Assembly (NCBI RefSeq): GCF_947169445.1
Contig: NZ_CAMVPU010000022.1
Location: 1 to 62,931 of the forward strand
DNA from: an uncultured Butyrivibrio sp.
GTDB taxonomy: Bacteria > Bacillota > Clostridia > Lachnospirales > Lachnospiraceae
Direction: 5' to 3'
DNA: 62,931 nt
This document shows, piece by piece, positions 1 through 9,611 of this stretch (positions within the stretch are counted from its first letter, which is position 1; the number at the start of each line of letters is the position of its first letter). Both the position numbers and the translations under genes were made by a program. The notes under the pieces are model-generated. The model was not told where the DNA came from, ran no database searches, and saw nothing but the letters and a program-made list of their open reading frames with translations.

Positions 1-1004
1 TCTGCCTCAAAGTACTGCCAGATTCTCTTTCCGGAGTCAAGAACGTCGATGTAAACACCGTTCTCACCAGTCTTACAACCATTTGACCAGGAGTCTGTAG
101 GACGGCTATAGAAATCCTTAGGCATTAAGCCATCATCATAAAGCTTCTTGATATAATCAACAGCCTCAAAATACTCATCTGTTGCCCATACAGGAACAAG
201 CTGTCCATTAACTTCCTGCCATCCATTGCCACATCCAAACCAAGTCTGGATAATGTCGAAAGGACCTGTGTAGGATGTCATTTCCATACCAATTGTGTCA
301 TCCTTACCATTTCCATCAGGATCTTCATAGGTAAATGCATAGATCATCTTGTATACATCATCAGGTGTAGCATTTGCAGGAAGCTCAACGCCAAGCTTCT
401 CAGCCCAGTCCTGACGATAAGAAAGACCATAACGACCAACCACACGTGTACGAGGAAGAGCTATAAGCTTGCCACCTACTGTAAGGTTAGCTGCAACATC
501 CTTGGAAAGCTGTGAAAGATAAGGATACTTGGAAGAATCCCAAATGTAATTATTCAGATCAACGAAAGCTCCGTTTTTGGCTGCTGATACAACGTCACCT
601 GTTACAGTGCCGCCCCATGACATGATCTGAGGCATTGTTGAAGGGCTTGTAAGTGCCAATGAATTCTTCTCTGAAAGAGCGTCGTTGGCATACCAGATAA
701 TATCAAGATCTGCTCCACAGAAGTCTTCAATCTTCTGCATGATTTCATCTGCATATTCTCCTGTAGCATTTACACCGGCATTTAAATCAATTACAGACCA
801 TGTAATTGTCTGTCTCTCAACACTTGCACTCTGTGTGTCAGCAGAAGCTGTCTCTGTTGTTTCAGCTGGCTTAGACTCTGTAGCTGTTGCTGTACCACTG
901 TCTGTAGTTGTCTGTGCAGTGTTCTGTGTTTCTGTGCTACCACAAGCTGCAAGGCTCATAACCATTACAGATGTAAGAAGCAGACTAACAATTTTCTTTT
1001 TCAT
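1..1004 (-). CDS. Sugar ABC transporter substrate-binding lipoprotein (3' end outside window)
   Basis: This extracellular binding protein should capture an oligosaccharide and deliver it to the two permeases encoded just upstream. The first 334 residues are visible and the gene runs off the left edge. The N-terminus is a lipoprotein signal (M-K-K-K-I-V then a hydrophobic stretch) with the lipobox S-L-A-A-C, followed by a Ser/Thr/Gln-rich linker of about 40 residues. The body resembles family 1 solute-binding proteins of the LplA type. The start is set by an AGGAGG-like site just before the ATG. It is the last visible gene of the permease-permease-binding protein operon. The sugar cannot be read from sequence; the neighbours suggest plant cell-wall oligosaccharides. 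Confidence 0.9.
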   Translation of the reverse strand, partial: MKKKIVSLLLTSVMVMSLAACGSTETQNTAQTTTDSGTATATESKPAETTETASADTQSASVERQTITWSVIDLNAGVNATGEYADEIMQKIEDFCGADLDIIWYANDALSEKNSLALTSPSTMPQIMSWGGTVTGDVVSAAKNGAFVDLNNYIWDSSKYPYLSQLSKDVAANLTVGGKLIALPRTRVVGRYGLSYRQDWAEKLGVELPANATPDDVYKMIYAFTYEDPDGNGKDDTIGMEMTSYTGPFDIIQTWFGCGNGWQEVNGQLVPVWATDEYFEAVDYIKKLYDDGLMPKDFYSRPTDSWSNGCKTGENGVYIDVLDSGKRIWQYFEA

Positions 1005-1070
1005 ATCATTTCCTCCTTATAAGTAAAATATATGTAGGGATTATTCCCATTACATTCTCTTGTTTGCATA

Positions 1071-1979
1071 TTAACCTTTTACTGCGCCTACCATAACGCC
1101 CTTAGTAAAGTACTTCTGTACAAATGGGTACACGCACAGGATCGGCACTGTTGCTATAACTGTACAAGCCATTTTTACAGCTTTATCAGGTGGTGTTCCG
1201 TTGATATCAAAGTCATTGACCATATTGTCAACAATGGTGGATGACTGAAGGATAATGGAACGTAGCTGTATCTGTATAGGATATTTTTCTGCTGTCTGCA
1301 GATAGATCATTGATCCAAAATAATCATTCCAGAAGCCCACTCCATAGAACAGTGAGATTGATGCTATAACCGGCTTGGATAAAGGAAGTGCAACCCTTAG
1401 GAAAATCTGAAGATCGTTAGCTCCATCCATATATGAAGCCTCGTCCAGTTCCACCGGAAGCCCCTGGAAAAACTTCTTTATGATGATCATATTAAAGGGA
1501 CTGATAAGTCCCGGAAGGATCAAAGCCCAGTAGGTATCATACAGGCCATAGGACTTATAAACAATGAAGGAAGGAATCATACCGCCGCTAAAAAGCATTG
1601 TTACAATTACCATGTTCATCACAAAATTCCTGCCTCTGAAATGAGCCTTGGAAAGCGGATAGGCAAATGTAAGGGAAAATAACATACACATTACTGTTCC
1701 CGCTGCTGTCAGAATAATTGAATTTTTAAGGCCTCGTAAAATATTGGCGGTCTTAATTGCATATTTATATGCGTTTAAAGACCAAACTGTTGGAACAATG
1801 AAAAACGCTTTTTCCGTCAGCTCCTTCTCTGTTGCAAAAGATCCTGCAAATACATAGAGGAAGGGTAAAATCGTGCTGATGGCAATAAGTCCAAGTACAA
1901 CATATATAATCACATCGACAATTCTGTCGCCGACACTTTTCTTTACTTTCGCGCCATCTTTTAATACTTTATTTGGCAT
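1071..1979 (-). CDS. Carbohydrate ABC transporter permease, YtcP/LplC type
   Basis: This inner-membrane subunit forms half of the translocation pore of an oligosaccharide importer. It has 302 residues with about six hydrophobic segments. The EAA loop that docks with the ATPase is visible (E-A-S-Y-M-D-G-A near residue 190, followed by L-P-L-S-K-P). Length and the conserved N-terminal segment with F-A-T-E-K-E fit the YtcP/LplC family. A GGGAGGAG site precedes the ATG. It sits 15 bp downstream of the LplB-type permease and 66 bp upstream of the binding protein, so the three are probably one transcript. No ATPase gene is nearby, which is normal because these importers often share an MsmX/UgpC-type ATPase encoded elsewhere. 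Confidence 0.92.
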   Translation of the reverse strand: MPNKVLKDGAKVKKSVGDRIVDVIIYVVLGLIAISTILPFLYVFAGSFATEKELTEKAFFIVPTVWSLNAYKYAIKTANILRGLKNSIILTAAGTVMCMLFSLTFAYPLSKAHFRGRNFVMNMVIVTMLFSGGMIPSFIVYKSYGLYDTYWALILPGLISPFNMIIIKKFFQGLPVELDEASYMDGANDLQIFLRVALPLSKPVIASISLFYGVGFWNDYFGSMIYLQTAEKYPIQIQLRSIILQSSTIVDNMVNDFDINGTPPDKAVKMACTVIATVPILCVYPFVQKYFTKGVMVGAVKG

Positions 1980-1994
1980 GTGGTCTCCTCCCTT

Positions 1995-2960
1995 CTAGTA
2001 TATTCCGCTTTCTCCAAACCACTTTGCGATCCTGTCTGATAATATTACAAGGATCATTCCCACAACTGATTTAAACATACCAACTGCAGATGAGAACGAA
2101 TACATACCGTTTTTAATACCCTTTGTATAGATATAGGTATCAAATACCTCAGCTCTTGATATATTCAGATCATTTCTCATAAGGAAAATCTGCTCATATC
2201 CTGTATTTAAGATTCCCCCAACCCTTAGGATAAGCATCATGATAATTGTTCCCCTGATAGCAGGCAAAGTGATGTGCCACATAAGTCTCCAGCGGCCCGC
2301 TCCGTCAACCTTAGCTGCTTCATACAGCTCCTGATCAACGCCAGCCAGTGCTGCAAGAAATACGATGGTGCCGTAACCGGTCTCACGCCAGATATCCTGT
2401 CCAACAATAAGTCCCCAGAAGGTTGATGCTTTTGAAAGGATATCAAAGGAGCTTCCTGTCATCATCTTATAAAGAACATTGAAGACACCGTCTGTAACAT
2501 TGAATAACTGATAGGTAAGACTGGCTATGATAACCCAGGAAACAAAGTGAGGAATATATACAAGAGTCTGAACAACTCTTTTATATACGTTGTGTCTTAC
2601 TTCATTTAAGAACAAAGACAAAATGATCGGTGCCGGAAAATACAATACCAGCTGCAGCAAACTGATCCCCAATGTGTTAATTAACAGTTTGCTAAAATCA
2701 TTATTGCTAAAGAATCTTGTGAAGTTTGCAAACCCTACCCAATCGCTTCCCCATAGACCTTTAAAGGGGCTGTAATCTTTAAATGCTATTACAAGTCCAC
2801 CCATTGGCACATACCGGAACATGATCATATAGATAAGTCCCGGCAAAAGAAGCAAGTACAGCCATATATGCTGTTTGAAATATTTTGCATTGCTGGTCCT
2901 GTTGGCTTCAAAAACAGATCCATCGGCCATCTTTATCAGCTGCTTATTTGCTTTTGCCAT
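1995..2960 (-). CDS. Polysaccharide ABC transporter permease, LplB type
   Basis: This is the partner permease of the importer, 321 residues with six predicted membrane segments. The LplB family is recognisable from the segment M-F-R-Y-V-P-M-G-G near residue 48 and the EAA loop E-A-A-K-V-D-G-A-G near residue 215, followed by L-P-A-I-R-G. The start ATG is preceded by AAGGAGGAGAT. It is the first gene of the importer operon, and the 239 bp upstream separate it from the AraC/YesN-type regulator that probably controls it. That gap contains a 14-bp perfect inverted repeat. In this family such importers take up pectin or hemicellulose fragments; the actual substrate is inferred only from gene context. 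Confidence 0.92.
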   Translation of the reverse strand: MAKANKQLIKMADGSVFEANRTSNAKYFKQHIWLYLLLLPGLIYMIMFRYVPMGGLVIAFKDYSPFKGLWGSDWVGFANFTRFFSNNDFSKLLINTLGISLLQLVLYFPAPIILSLFLNEVRHNVYKRVVQTLVYIPHFVSWVIIASLTYQLFNVTDGVFNVLYKMMTGSSFDILSKASTFWGLIVGQDIWRETGYGTIVFLAALAGVDQELYEAAKVDGAGRWRLMWHITLPAIRGTIIMMLILRVGGILNTGYEQIFLMRNDLNISRAEVFDTYIYTKGIKNGMYSFSSAVGMFKSVVGMILVILSDRIAKWFGESGIY

Positions 2961-3125
2961 ATCTCCTCCTTATTTACTTTTTTCTTTTTAGCGTAATAAA
3001 CACTCCCCAATACGCCGTCAACAATTTACACATTTATGATAGGCAATCTTCTCTGTAACATCTATAATCATATTATTTTTGCACAATTTAGCTAGTTTTA
3101 AGTACCTTGTTTTAGTATTAATGTA

Positions 3126-3182
3126 CAAAAGTATCATTTCCTAATCTCCTGATTATCGGCAGAAAAGAAAATGATACTTTTG
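3126..3182. repeat. 14-bp perfect inverted repeat between regulator and importer operon
   Basis: The arms CAAAAGTATCATTT (3126-3139) and AAATGATACTTTTG (3169-3182) are exact reverse complements separated by 29 bases. The element lies between the stop of the AraC-type regulator and the start of the importer operon. No clear T-run follows on the minus strand, so an operator is as likely as a terminator. The core GTATCATTT also occurs in the repeats upstream of the AraC gene at 55.9 kb. Confidence 0.55.
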
Positions 3183-3199
3183 AAAATAATCATATTATG

Positions 3200-5542
3200 T
3201 TATATAGATCCGAGAATAAGCTTACGATATTTTCCCGGAGTCATGCCGGTTCCTTTATTAAAAAATCGTATAAAATTCTGTGGATTAGTATACCCAAGCT
3301 CAGATGAAATATCCGAAACAGACTTATTGGTCTGTAAAAGTTTTTTTGCTTCTTCAATCTTATATTCTTCCTGATATTCACTGAAGGTTTTTCCTCTTTC
3401 AGTTTTTAACACCTTCCAGATATAAGTTGGAGTAACATTTAATTCATAGGCACATTCATTAAGGGTTATGTTACCCTTGGAATCCGCAAGCATCCTTTCA
3501 ATGGCTTCCATCATCTGATAGTTTTCATTTACAAATAACTTGCTTCGTTCCAAAAGGATGGGATCTATAAGCATCTTTTTCATGTTCTTACGAACTCTTT
3601 TTACATCACCAACCTCCATGATTTCCTGATACAACTTATTAAGTCCCTCCGGACAGAGCAAAAGAATATCAATCTTCAAATCAATTGCTTCCATCATTAT
3701 GGTGTCTATCAGTGAGGCAAAATAAACAGATGCCACAGCCCATTCACCGATATTCTTAAGTTGATCAGTGAATTCTTCCAGTATTCTATAACACTGCCCT
3801 TTGTCCATGGCTTTAAGGCCATCACAAATCTCTTTTTCATACCTTTGTAAATTGATAGTGTCCGTATTAGTTTGGGCAGGTTTGATATAGAAGCGGCAAT
3901 CGCTACCAAGGGAATCTACATCACCTTTTTCTCTCTGATCCGTCTCCACATTATCCAATGTCAAAGCGTAAACACATTCATGATGAGCTCTCCCCAGATG
4001 TCTGTATAGCGTATGAATTTCACTGACTCCCATCTGTAATTGATAACCATAGGTTGATAGCGTGAACTCCTTGATTTCCCGGTAATAAGAAGAAATCTGT
4101 TCCATCAATGCTTCTTCTGTATCCTCTGCAAAAATGCAGCATAGAGTACAGGAATCATAGATAAGAGGAAGCCATGGGATTTTTTTAAGCCTCTCCGGCA
4201 GATTCTCAGCCAGCGCAAGACATATCGCATCCTCATTTATCTCTTCTTCAGCGGCATCAACATCACGAAGATTTAATATTATCGCCACAGATGCGTATAA
4301 CTTGTAGCTCTTAAGTCCCAGAACTCTAATATATTCCTCCCACTCATCCTCGGCTGAAACGGCGCCTCTGTTAAGACGGGTCTCAAATAGCTCCGCCATT
4401 TTCTCTCGTCGCTGTATCATAGCCTGGTTAAGAGCTTCTTTATCATTTTTCAGATTAGCAAACTGCCCCGCCAGGAACTGTAATTCGTTTCCAGAAACAG
4501 CAGGAGAATCCTCCTCTGTAACCTCTTTTATAAGACGATCCACCGGTTGATAAAGCATATTTCTAAGAGAAACAAAACTAAGAAGAGCAAGTGCAAATAT
4601 GGCTATCAAGAATTCTATCATCAGTTTTGAGGTAGTTCCCAGGAATACACCGTAGTCATAGGCTACATAGTAAGTCCATCCTAAAATATTGGATTTATAC
4701 CCTGCTACAATTTCTTTTACTCCCCCAACCTTCATCATGTCTGCCTTCATTGGCTGATCGGAAGAAAGCTTTTGGCGGCAACTCAAAGCAAAATCACTAT
4801 CTGATGTGTATATCGTTTCTCCATTTTCATCTAAAACTGCAACAGCTTTACCGGATATACTGATGTAATCCCAAATCCATTGTTTCCATTCATCAGTATT
4901 AATATTCACAAGCAGAAAACCTTTAGGAGAATAAATACCTATGGGAAGATTTAAAACAAAGTTAAGCCCTATAGTGTCAACTGAATTATGATACTGTATA
5001 TCTTTACTATCAACATGAGTTCCTTGTGCGTTGTAAACCCAATTTCCTCTATTGACCCTAAGGGTATTATCCTCGAACATCTCCAGTATTTCTTCGTTAT
5101 TAATGATCTGACTGAAATCCGAGATTCCTCTGGTACTTATAACCCTGTTATTGTTGACATTCACAATCACATAATTATTGATATAGCCTGGGAACATGGC
5201 ATTGTTGCCAAGTGCAGTATCAATGGCCTTATACCTGTTGTAATCGGAATAGGCCAGGCGATTACTGATAAACCAGCTAAGGTTATCATCCATGGCAGCA
5301 TAAAGATAGTATTGCCTTAGGTTCTCTAATTTTTCCTCCACATTAGCAACCATGTGCTGCGTAGTAAGTGAAGCCTCCTGTTCCGCTATTTCACGGCTGT
5401 TAGAGCGCATGATCATAAAGGTATTGACTACCATAAATACCATGAATATTCCTACCAGACCACTGATGCAGATCGTCACAAGAAGCTTATAGGAAATTCT
5501 GTCCGCGGCATTCTTTCCTATGTTTATTTTCCCCAACCTCAT
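3200..5542 (-). CDS. Membrane-bound AraC-family regulator, YesN-like
   Basis: This is a 780-residue one-component regulator that spans the membrane and probably switches on the adjacent importer operon. Hydrophobic segments lie at about residues 19-44 and near residue 310 and flank an extracellular region of roughly 260 residues of dCACHE-like size. A cytoplasmic linker follows, and the last ~100 residues form two AraC helix-turn-helix motifs (I-T-L-N-E-C-A-Y-E-L-N-V-T-P and S-D-I-S-S-E-L-G-Y-T-N). I chose the ATG of M-R-L-G-K because AGAGGGG sits seven bases before it; an in-frame start further upstream has no such site. Proteins of this layout commonly neighbour LplABC-type importers. The ligand is unknown. 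Confidence 0.88.
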   Translation of the reverse strand: MRLGKINIGKNAADRISYKLLVTICISGLVGIFMVFMVVNTFMIMRSNSREIAEQEASLTTQHMVANVEEKLENLRQYYLYAAMDDNLSWFISNRLAYSDYNRYKAIDTALGNNAMFPGYINNYVIVNVNNNRVISTRGISDFSQIINNEEILEMFEDNTLRVNRGNWVYNAQGTHVDSKDIQYHNSVDTIGLNFVLNLPIGIYSPKGFLLVNINTDEWKQWIWDYISISGKAVAVLDENGETIYTSDSDFALSCRQKLSSDQPMKADMMKVGGVKEIVAGYKSNILGWTYYVAYDYGVFLGTTSKLMIEFLIAIFALALLSFVSLRNMLYQPVDRLIKEVTEEDSPAVSGNELQFLAGQFANLKNDKEALNQAMIQRREKMAELFETRLNRGAVSAEDEWEEYIRVLGLKSYKLYASVAIILNLRDVDAAEEEINEDAICLALAENLPERLKKIPWLPLIYDSCTLCCIFAEDTEEALMEQISSYYREIKEFTLSTYGYQLQMGVSEIHTLYRHLGRAHHECVYALTLDNVETDQREKGDVDSLGSDCRFYIKPAQTNTDTINLQRYEKEICDGLKAMDKGQCYRILEEFTDQLKNIGEWAVASVYFASLIDTIMMEAIDLKIDILLLCPEGLNKLYQEIMEVGDVKRVRKNMKKMLIDPILLERSKLFVNENYQMMEAIERMLADSKGNITLNECAYELNVTPTYIWKVLKTERGKTFSEYQEEYKIEEAKKLLQTNKSVSDISSELGYTNPQNFIRFFNKGTGMTPGKYRKLILGSI

Positions 5543-5710
5543 ACAATAACCCCTCTTAATATGTATCCTAAAAAGCCCAGAAAACATATATTCTCACAAA
5601 AGCCACAGTAAATGCTGATTTCTGTAATTTCATCAAAGAACTCAAATCTTTAATCGTGTAAAACATAATTATACCCCATCCATGATTATTCATCACTGTG
5701 AAAAAGCCAT

Positions 5711-5749
5711 AAAAAAACCTACCCGTTTTTCATCAAAAAAACGAGTAGG
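5711..5749 (-). terminator. Intrinsic terminator of the GH3 operon
   Basis: On the minus strand a stem of 13 bp with one G-U pair (arms 5737-5749 and 5718-5730, six-base loop) is followed by seven T residues. It lies about 40 bases after the stop of the small membrane gene, which fits the end of the GH3 operon. Confidence 0.85.
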
Positions 5750-5786
5750 AAATAGTTGTAATTAGCCGAAACTTTTAATGTATAAA

Positions 5787-6266
5787 TCAGCCATTGGCCT
5801 TTCTTGTACTAAAGAATGCACCGATAATTCCAACCACAGCCGTTATAGCAAGGAAAACGATATTAGCTATAGCGCCGTGTGCTGAAGATATGTTTGCTGG
5901 TGTCTGAATTTCCTGCAGTACTTCTGCATTTGAGAAATATATAAATGCAAAACCTTCAACTCTTGCAGATACGATAGCAAGAACAGCTGCAACAGCAAGG
6001 GCAGGAATCACGATCCTTGCAATGTCTGTTATAAAGTTCAAAAGCTTAGCAACAATACCATCCATATGAAGCTGCGCCAAAACCAGAACACAGATTCCAA
6101 GAACGATTGCTAAGATCATATATCTTGAAGCAGTTTCGACCGATGCCCCATGAAAATATCCAACGCCTGCAATATTAGCTTCATAAACGATAAAAGATAT
6201 GATTCCAAGAAGGAGTGTGCAAAAAGCCATCCAAACTCCAACTGTCTGTTTCTTAATGAATTCCAT
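5787..6266 (-). CDS. Small four-helix membrane protein paired with GH3 enzyme
   Basis: This 159-residue protein has about four hydrophobic segments (near residues 10-28, 47-64, 82-102 and 132-150) and little else; I do not recognise a named family. It starts three bases after the stop of the GH3 gene, so it is co-transcribed and probably translationally coupled. The GH3 product itself ends in a single membrane segment. The simplest inference is that this protein associates with, anchors or stabilises the membrane-bound glycosidase. A terminator follows it. The gene is well supported by spacing, ribosome binding site (GGAGAAGTAAGCT before ATG) and composition, but its function is inferred only from position. 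Confidence 0.75.
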   Translation of the reverse strand: MEFIKKQTVGVWMAFCTLLLGIISFIVYEANIAGVGYFHGASVETASRYMILAIVLGICVLVLAQLHMDGIVAKLLNFITDIARIVIPALAVAAVLAIVSARVEGFAFIYFSNAEVLQEIQTPANISSAHGAIANIVFLAITAVVGIIGAFFSTRKANG

Positions 6267-6269
6267 AGC

Positions 6270-9200
6270 TTACTTCTCCTCCTTTGAATTAGCGTTCTTT
6301 CCTGTTTCCGGCATAAAGGAAAACAGAACAAATCCCAAAGCTCCGATTATTAGCAGGATAAGACTGCAGTTCTTTACTCCACTAAGAACATTGTCCCACC
6401 ATACATTTACTTTCTGTGTAGAAACATTCATGATAGCGCTGTTTGCAAATGTATAAAGCTGATATTTAAGATTCTCTCTGGCTTTTTCAACAAGAGCTGA
6501 ATCATTTTTAACAGTGTCAACACTGATATATCCCCAGGTTGCATCTACTCCGCCTTCTCCAAGACTTATATGATTATCATTTGTAGCAAAATCAGCAACC
6601 TGCGTAATACCTGCCATGATCATTCCTTCAGGAGTGAAGTAATACATGTTGTTCATCATATCTGTTGAGATAACTCCGGTAAATGCCCACTCTTTTCTGA
6701 GAATACCGGTGATAAGTGGCTCATATGCAGATGCATTTATAGGTCCAAGTCTGTTGAAAGCAATCATTACAGCCAGACCCTTAGCCTCTTCAAGACCGCC
6801 CTGGAAGCCTCTCAAATCTGTTTCACGTAATTTTTGCTCATTAAGATATACCGCAACACCGTTTCTGTTGTGCTCCTGGTCGTTAAATCCAAGGTGCTTA
6901 GGTCCGTTGAGAATTCCTTTTTCTGTGCATCCAAGGAGAACACCATATCCAATTCTGTTTGTAAGCATTGGATCTTCTGAGATATACTCGTAGTTTCGTC
7001 CATTATAAGGAGTTCTTTTAAGTGTAAGACCTGTTCCCCACAGGTCGAAACGCTCAAGCCAAAGTCCGCTGTTTCCTTCAACACGCCCCCAGTCATAGGC
7101 AAGCTGTGGATTAAAGGATGATCCAAGAAGAGTCTGTGAATTGATATTAAAGTGGTACTCTTTTCCGGTTGCCTCGTCTGTGTATGCAGAAGTAAATCCG
7201 CAGACACCTTCATTCTGATTAACAATTGGGTTATCAACATTGGTAAGTACATCAGACTGGCTTCCACCATGAATAACTGCACCTACCGCCTCATCTATTG
7301 AGATCTGAGATACAAGTTCATTCCAATACTCATCATTTACATTATCAAGCTGCTCATAACCGATTGACTGTGTATCAAAGCGAAGTCCCTTGTCGACGCC
7401 CTCTGTGGCAGGTGAATCTGCAGCAATGTCATAGACCTGGCCCTTTAAGAGAGCTATCCACTCCTGTGCCTTAGGACTATCTGATAATGTGATCTTTACA
7501 TCTTCATTGTAATTGATAGGGTATGTGCCTTCCCAATCCTGTCTTGAAAGATATGTAACAGTCTCTTCTCCTGTCCAGTAGTTAAGATCAGCATTATCAG
7601 CTACATTAGTAACCTGAACATCATTCTCAACTGAGTATGTCTTATCGTCAAACTGTGCTTTATTCCATACAAGAGCTGTGCCCTTTGCATCTGCATCCAT
7701 TCCATCATTTGTTGAATAATTCATAGCAGCAAGTACATTATTGGTTGCCTGATGCGCACCTGCAGCAGCTGTGAAATAGTAATCGCCTTCATCAAGGATG
7801 TAGGTCTTGGCATTTTTGTAGTCATAGCTTGCAAGGTACTTGGCAGGAACTTCAATTGTAACCTCGGCGCTCTGACCTGCTTCAACATAAACCTTGCTAG
7901 AATTAAGAAACATAATAGCAGACTTCTCTACACCATTAGTTTTGTCATAATCAGTGTAAGGCTGTGATACATAAAGCTGTGCCAGGAAGTTGCCTGCCTT
8001 ATCACTATTATTCTTGACCTCAACAACTGCTGTTACATTTCCGTCAACTGTATCTGTAACTTCAATGCTCTTTATGTTCTGCTCATAGTCAAGATATGAA
8101 AGACCATGTCCAAAGGTATAAACCATTTCTGAGTTGTAATCCCAAGATGAGGCCTGTGTTGCACCGGCGCCTGAAGCAGCATTAAACTCAGGATTTGCTA
8201 TAGCATCAAAGTATCTTGTCTCATAATACTTGTAGCCCACATAGATTCCTTCTGCTTCTACAATGTACTCTCCTGCACTGTAAGTAGGACTTCCACCGCC
8301 AAAAGAGCTGGCTGAACTCTCATTGGAAATCTCCACGTTAGGATAACGGCTGTCAAAACCATTTGCTGCATTAGCCGCAAGAGATGCTGCATCAGCATAA
8401 TAGTCTCCACCAAAGTTCATAACAGCAGGAATTGATTCATTGCTGACAACGTAAGCTTCAGTCAGCGCTCCTGTTGCATTAACCTTTCCTGTAAGAACAT
8501 CAGCTATACCAATGCACTGATAATCATTTATGCATCCGATATATGCAATACCATCAACTTCGTGACTGCCACCTTCAGCAATGTCAGAAATAAGCATTGC
8601 ATTTCCTGTATTTAAGAGAACTACAACTTTGGAGCATGTCTCTTTTGCCGCATCTATTACAGACAGTTCATCCTCTGAAAGTTTAAGTGGATCCTGCCCT
8701 GTAGCATTTCCGTAATAGTCAAGGGCTGTATCTGTTCCATATGTGTTGGATTCTCCTCCTGGCCTTGCAAATACACAAATAGCTGTTGTGTTTTCTTTGT
8801 TGATCTTGTTTTTCCAGTCACTATCAAGTCCAAGACTCACAAACTCGCTGGCAGGAACTTCAGTTATCTGAAATTCCGACATATCTCCAACAGTAGTGTT
8901 GTAGATGTAATCATAACCTATTGATACTTCATCTGCACCTGTCCACATATTCTGTGTAATAACTTCATGCTTGTTGAGCAGGTCATTAACGTAAAAATCT
9001 TTGATAGTAGAATTAACAGTTACTCCTAAGTTTTCAAGAGCCTGTAAAAGTTCCACGCTGTCTTCATTACCACCTCTGAAATCCTTGGCATTATATGGAT
9101 ATGGTGCATAGGCAGCCAGACCAAATAATGCAACCTCTGTTGTTCCTGAAAGAGGAAGTACATCGTTATCATTTTTCATAACAACTGTACCTTCCTGTCC

Positions 9201-9437
9201 CTCTCTAATTGCAATTTCTTTTGCAGCTGCAGCCATTTCCTCGATTGTTGCATAATCAGAAACAAACCGTGCTGAATCTGAATCTGTGGATGTTACGTAA
9301 CTTGTAGTTCCAAGTACATCATCCAGATTCTTTCTGTAGGTTTCTGCTACATCTGCCCCCAGAGTAGACAGTACCAGCATCGACGCAGCCAAAGCTGAGA
9401 TGCCACGCGCTGTAGAAACCAATTTCTTAGTTCTCAT
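6270..9437 (-). CDS. Membrane-anchored GH3 glycosidase with permuted domains
   Basis: This 1055-residue exo-acting glycosidase (beta-glucosidase or beta-xylosidase-like) should release terminal sugars from oligosaccharides. The domain order is reversed from the usual GH3 layout. The GH3 C-terminal domain comes first (T-V-V-M-K-N-D-N-D-V-L-P-L near residue 85), then a fibronectin-III-like region near 450-560, then the catalytic TIM-barrel domain in the last third. There, K-H-L-G-F-N-D-Q-E-H-N-R and V-I-S-T-D-M-M carry the expected substrate-binding residues and the nucleophile Asp. An N-terminal hydrophobic stretch suggests export, and a hydrophobic helix near 1022-1042 followed by K/E residues anchors the C-terminus. 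AGGAGGGT precedes the ATG. A LytTR site pair lies upstream. Exact sugar specificity is not readable. Confidence 0.9.
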   Translation of the reverse strand: MRTKKLVSTARGISALAASMLVLSTLGADVAETYRKNLDDVLGTTSYVTSTDSDSARFVSDYATIEEMAAAAKEIAIREGQEGTVVMKNDNDVLPLSGTTEVALFGLAAYAPYPYNAKDFRGGNEDSVELLQALENLGVTVNSTIKDFYVNDLLNKHEVITQNMWTGADEVSIGYDYIYNTTVGDMSEFQITEVPASEFVSLGLDSDWKNKINKENTTAICVFARPGGESNTYGTDTALDYYGNATGQDPLKLSEDELSVIDAAKETCSKVVVLLNTGNAMLISDIAEGGSHEVDGIAYIGCINDYQCIGIADVLTGKVNATGALTEAYVVSNESIPAVMNFGGDYYADAASLAANAANGFDSRYPNVEISNESSASSFGGGSPTYSAGEYIVEAEGIYVGYKYYETRYFDAIANPEFNAASGAGATQASSWDYNSEMVYTFGHGLSYLDYEQNIKSIEVTDTVDGNVTAVVEVKNNSDKAGNFLAQLYVSQPYTDYDKTNGVEKSAIMFLNSSKVYVEAGQSAEVTIEVPAKYLASYDYKNAKTYILDEGDYYFTAAAGAHQATNNVLAAMNYSTNDGMDADAKGTALVWNKAQFDDKTYSVENDVQVTNVADNADLNYWTGEETVTYLSRQDWEGTYPINYNEDVKITLSDSPKAQEWIALLKGQVYDIAADSPATEGVDKGLRFDTQSIGYEQLDNVNDEYWNELVSQISIDEAVGAVIHGGSQSDVLTNVDNPIVNQNEGVCGFTSAYTDEATGKEYHFNINSQTLLGSSFNPQLAYDWGRVEGNSGLWLERFDLWGTGLTLKRTPYNGRNYEYISEDPMLTNRIGYGVLLGCTEKGILNGPKHLGFNDQEHNRNGVAVYLNEQKLRETDLRGFQGGLEEAKGLAVMIAFNRLGPINASAYEPLITGILRKEWAFTGVISTDMMNNMYYFTPEGMIMAGITQVADFATNDNHISLGEGGVDATWGYISVDTVKNDSALVEKARENLKYQLYTFANSAIMNVSTQKVNVWWDNVLSGVKNCSLILLIIGALGFVLFSFMPETGKNANSKEEK

Positions 9438-9564
9438 AATATACCCTCCTGATTGTTTTTGGAGCTCTCCCGCTGTTACACTAAAAAGCTTCTTGTAATT
9501 AGTTTTTGCTCCCCTTATCTTTTTCCTATATTACCATCCTGATTTCTTTGTGCTCACCACATGC

Positions 9565-9594
9565 ATCATCGGTCATTTTTCATGCATGAACGGT
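9565..9594 (-). promoter_or_regulatory. LytTR direct-repeat site and promoter upstream of GH3 gene
   Basis: On the minus strand the half-sites ACCGTTCAT (9586-9594) and ACCGATGAT (9565-9573) are direct repeats separated by 12 bases. The first fits the LytTR consensus [TA][AC][CA]GTTN[AG][TG] fully and the second misses one base. A -10-like TAATAT lies at 9528-9533, 31 bases further on, with a poor -35, as expected for an activated promoter. Confidence 0.7.
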
Positions 9595-9611
9595 CATTAC
9601 TGCTTTTGTAT

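Noticed and set aside
685..1026. Open frame on the plus strand opposite the binding-protein gene
   Set aside because: It is a mirror of a real lipoprotein gene with a lipobox and a good ribosome binding site; similar long antisense frames occur opposite purL, carB and the GH78 gene.
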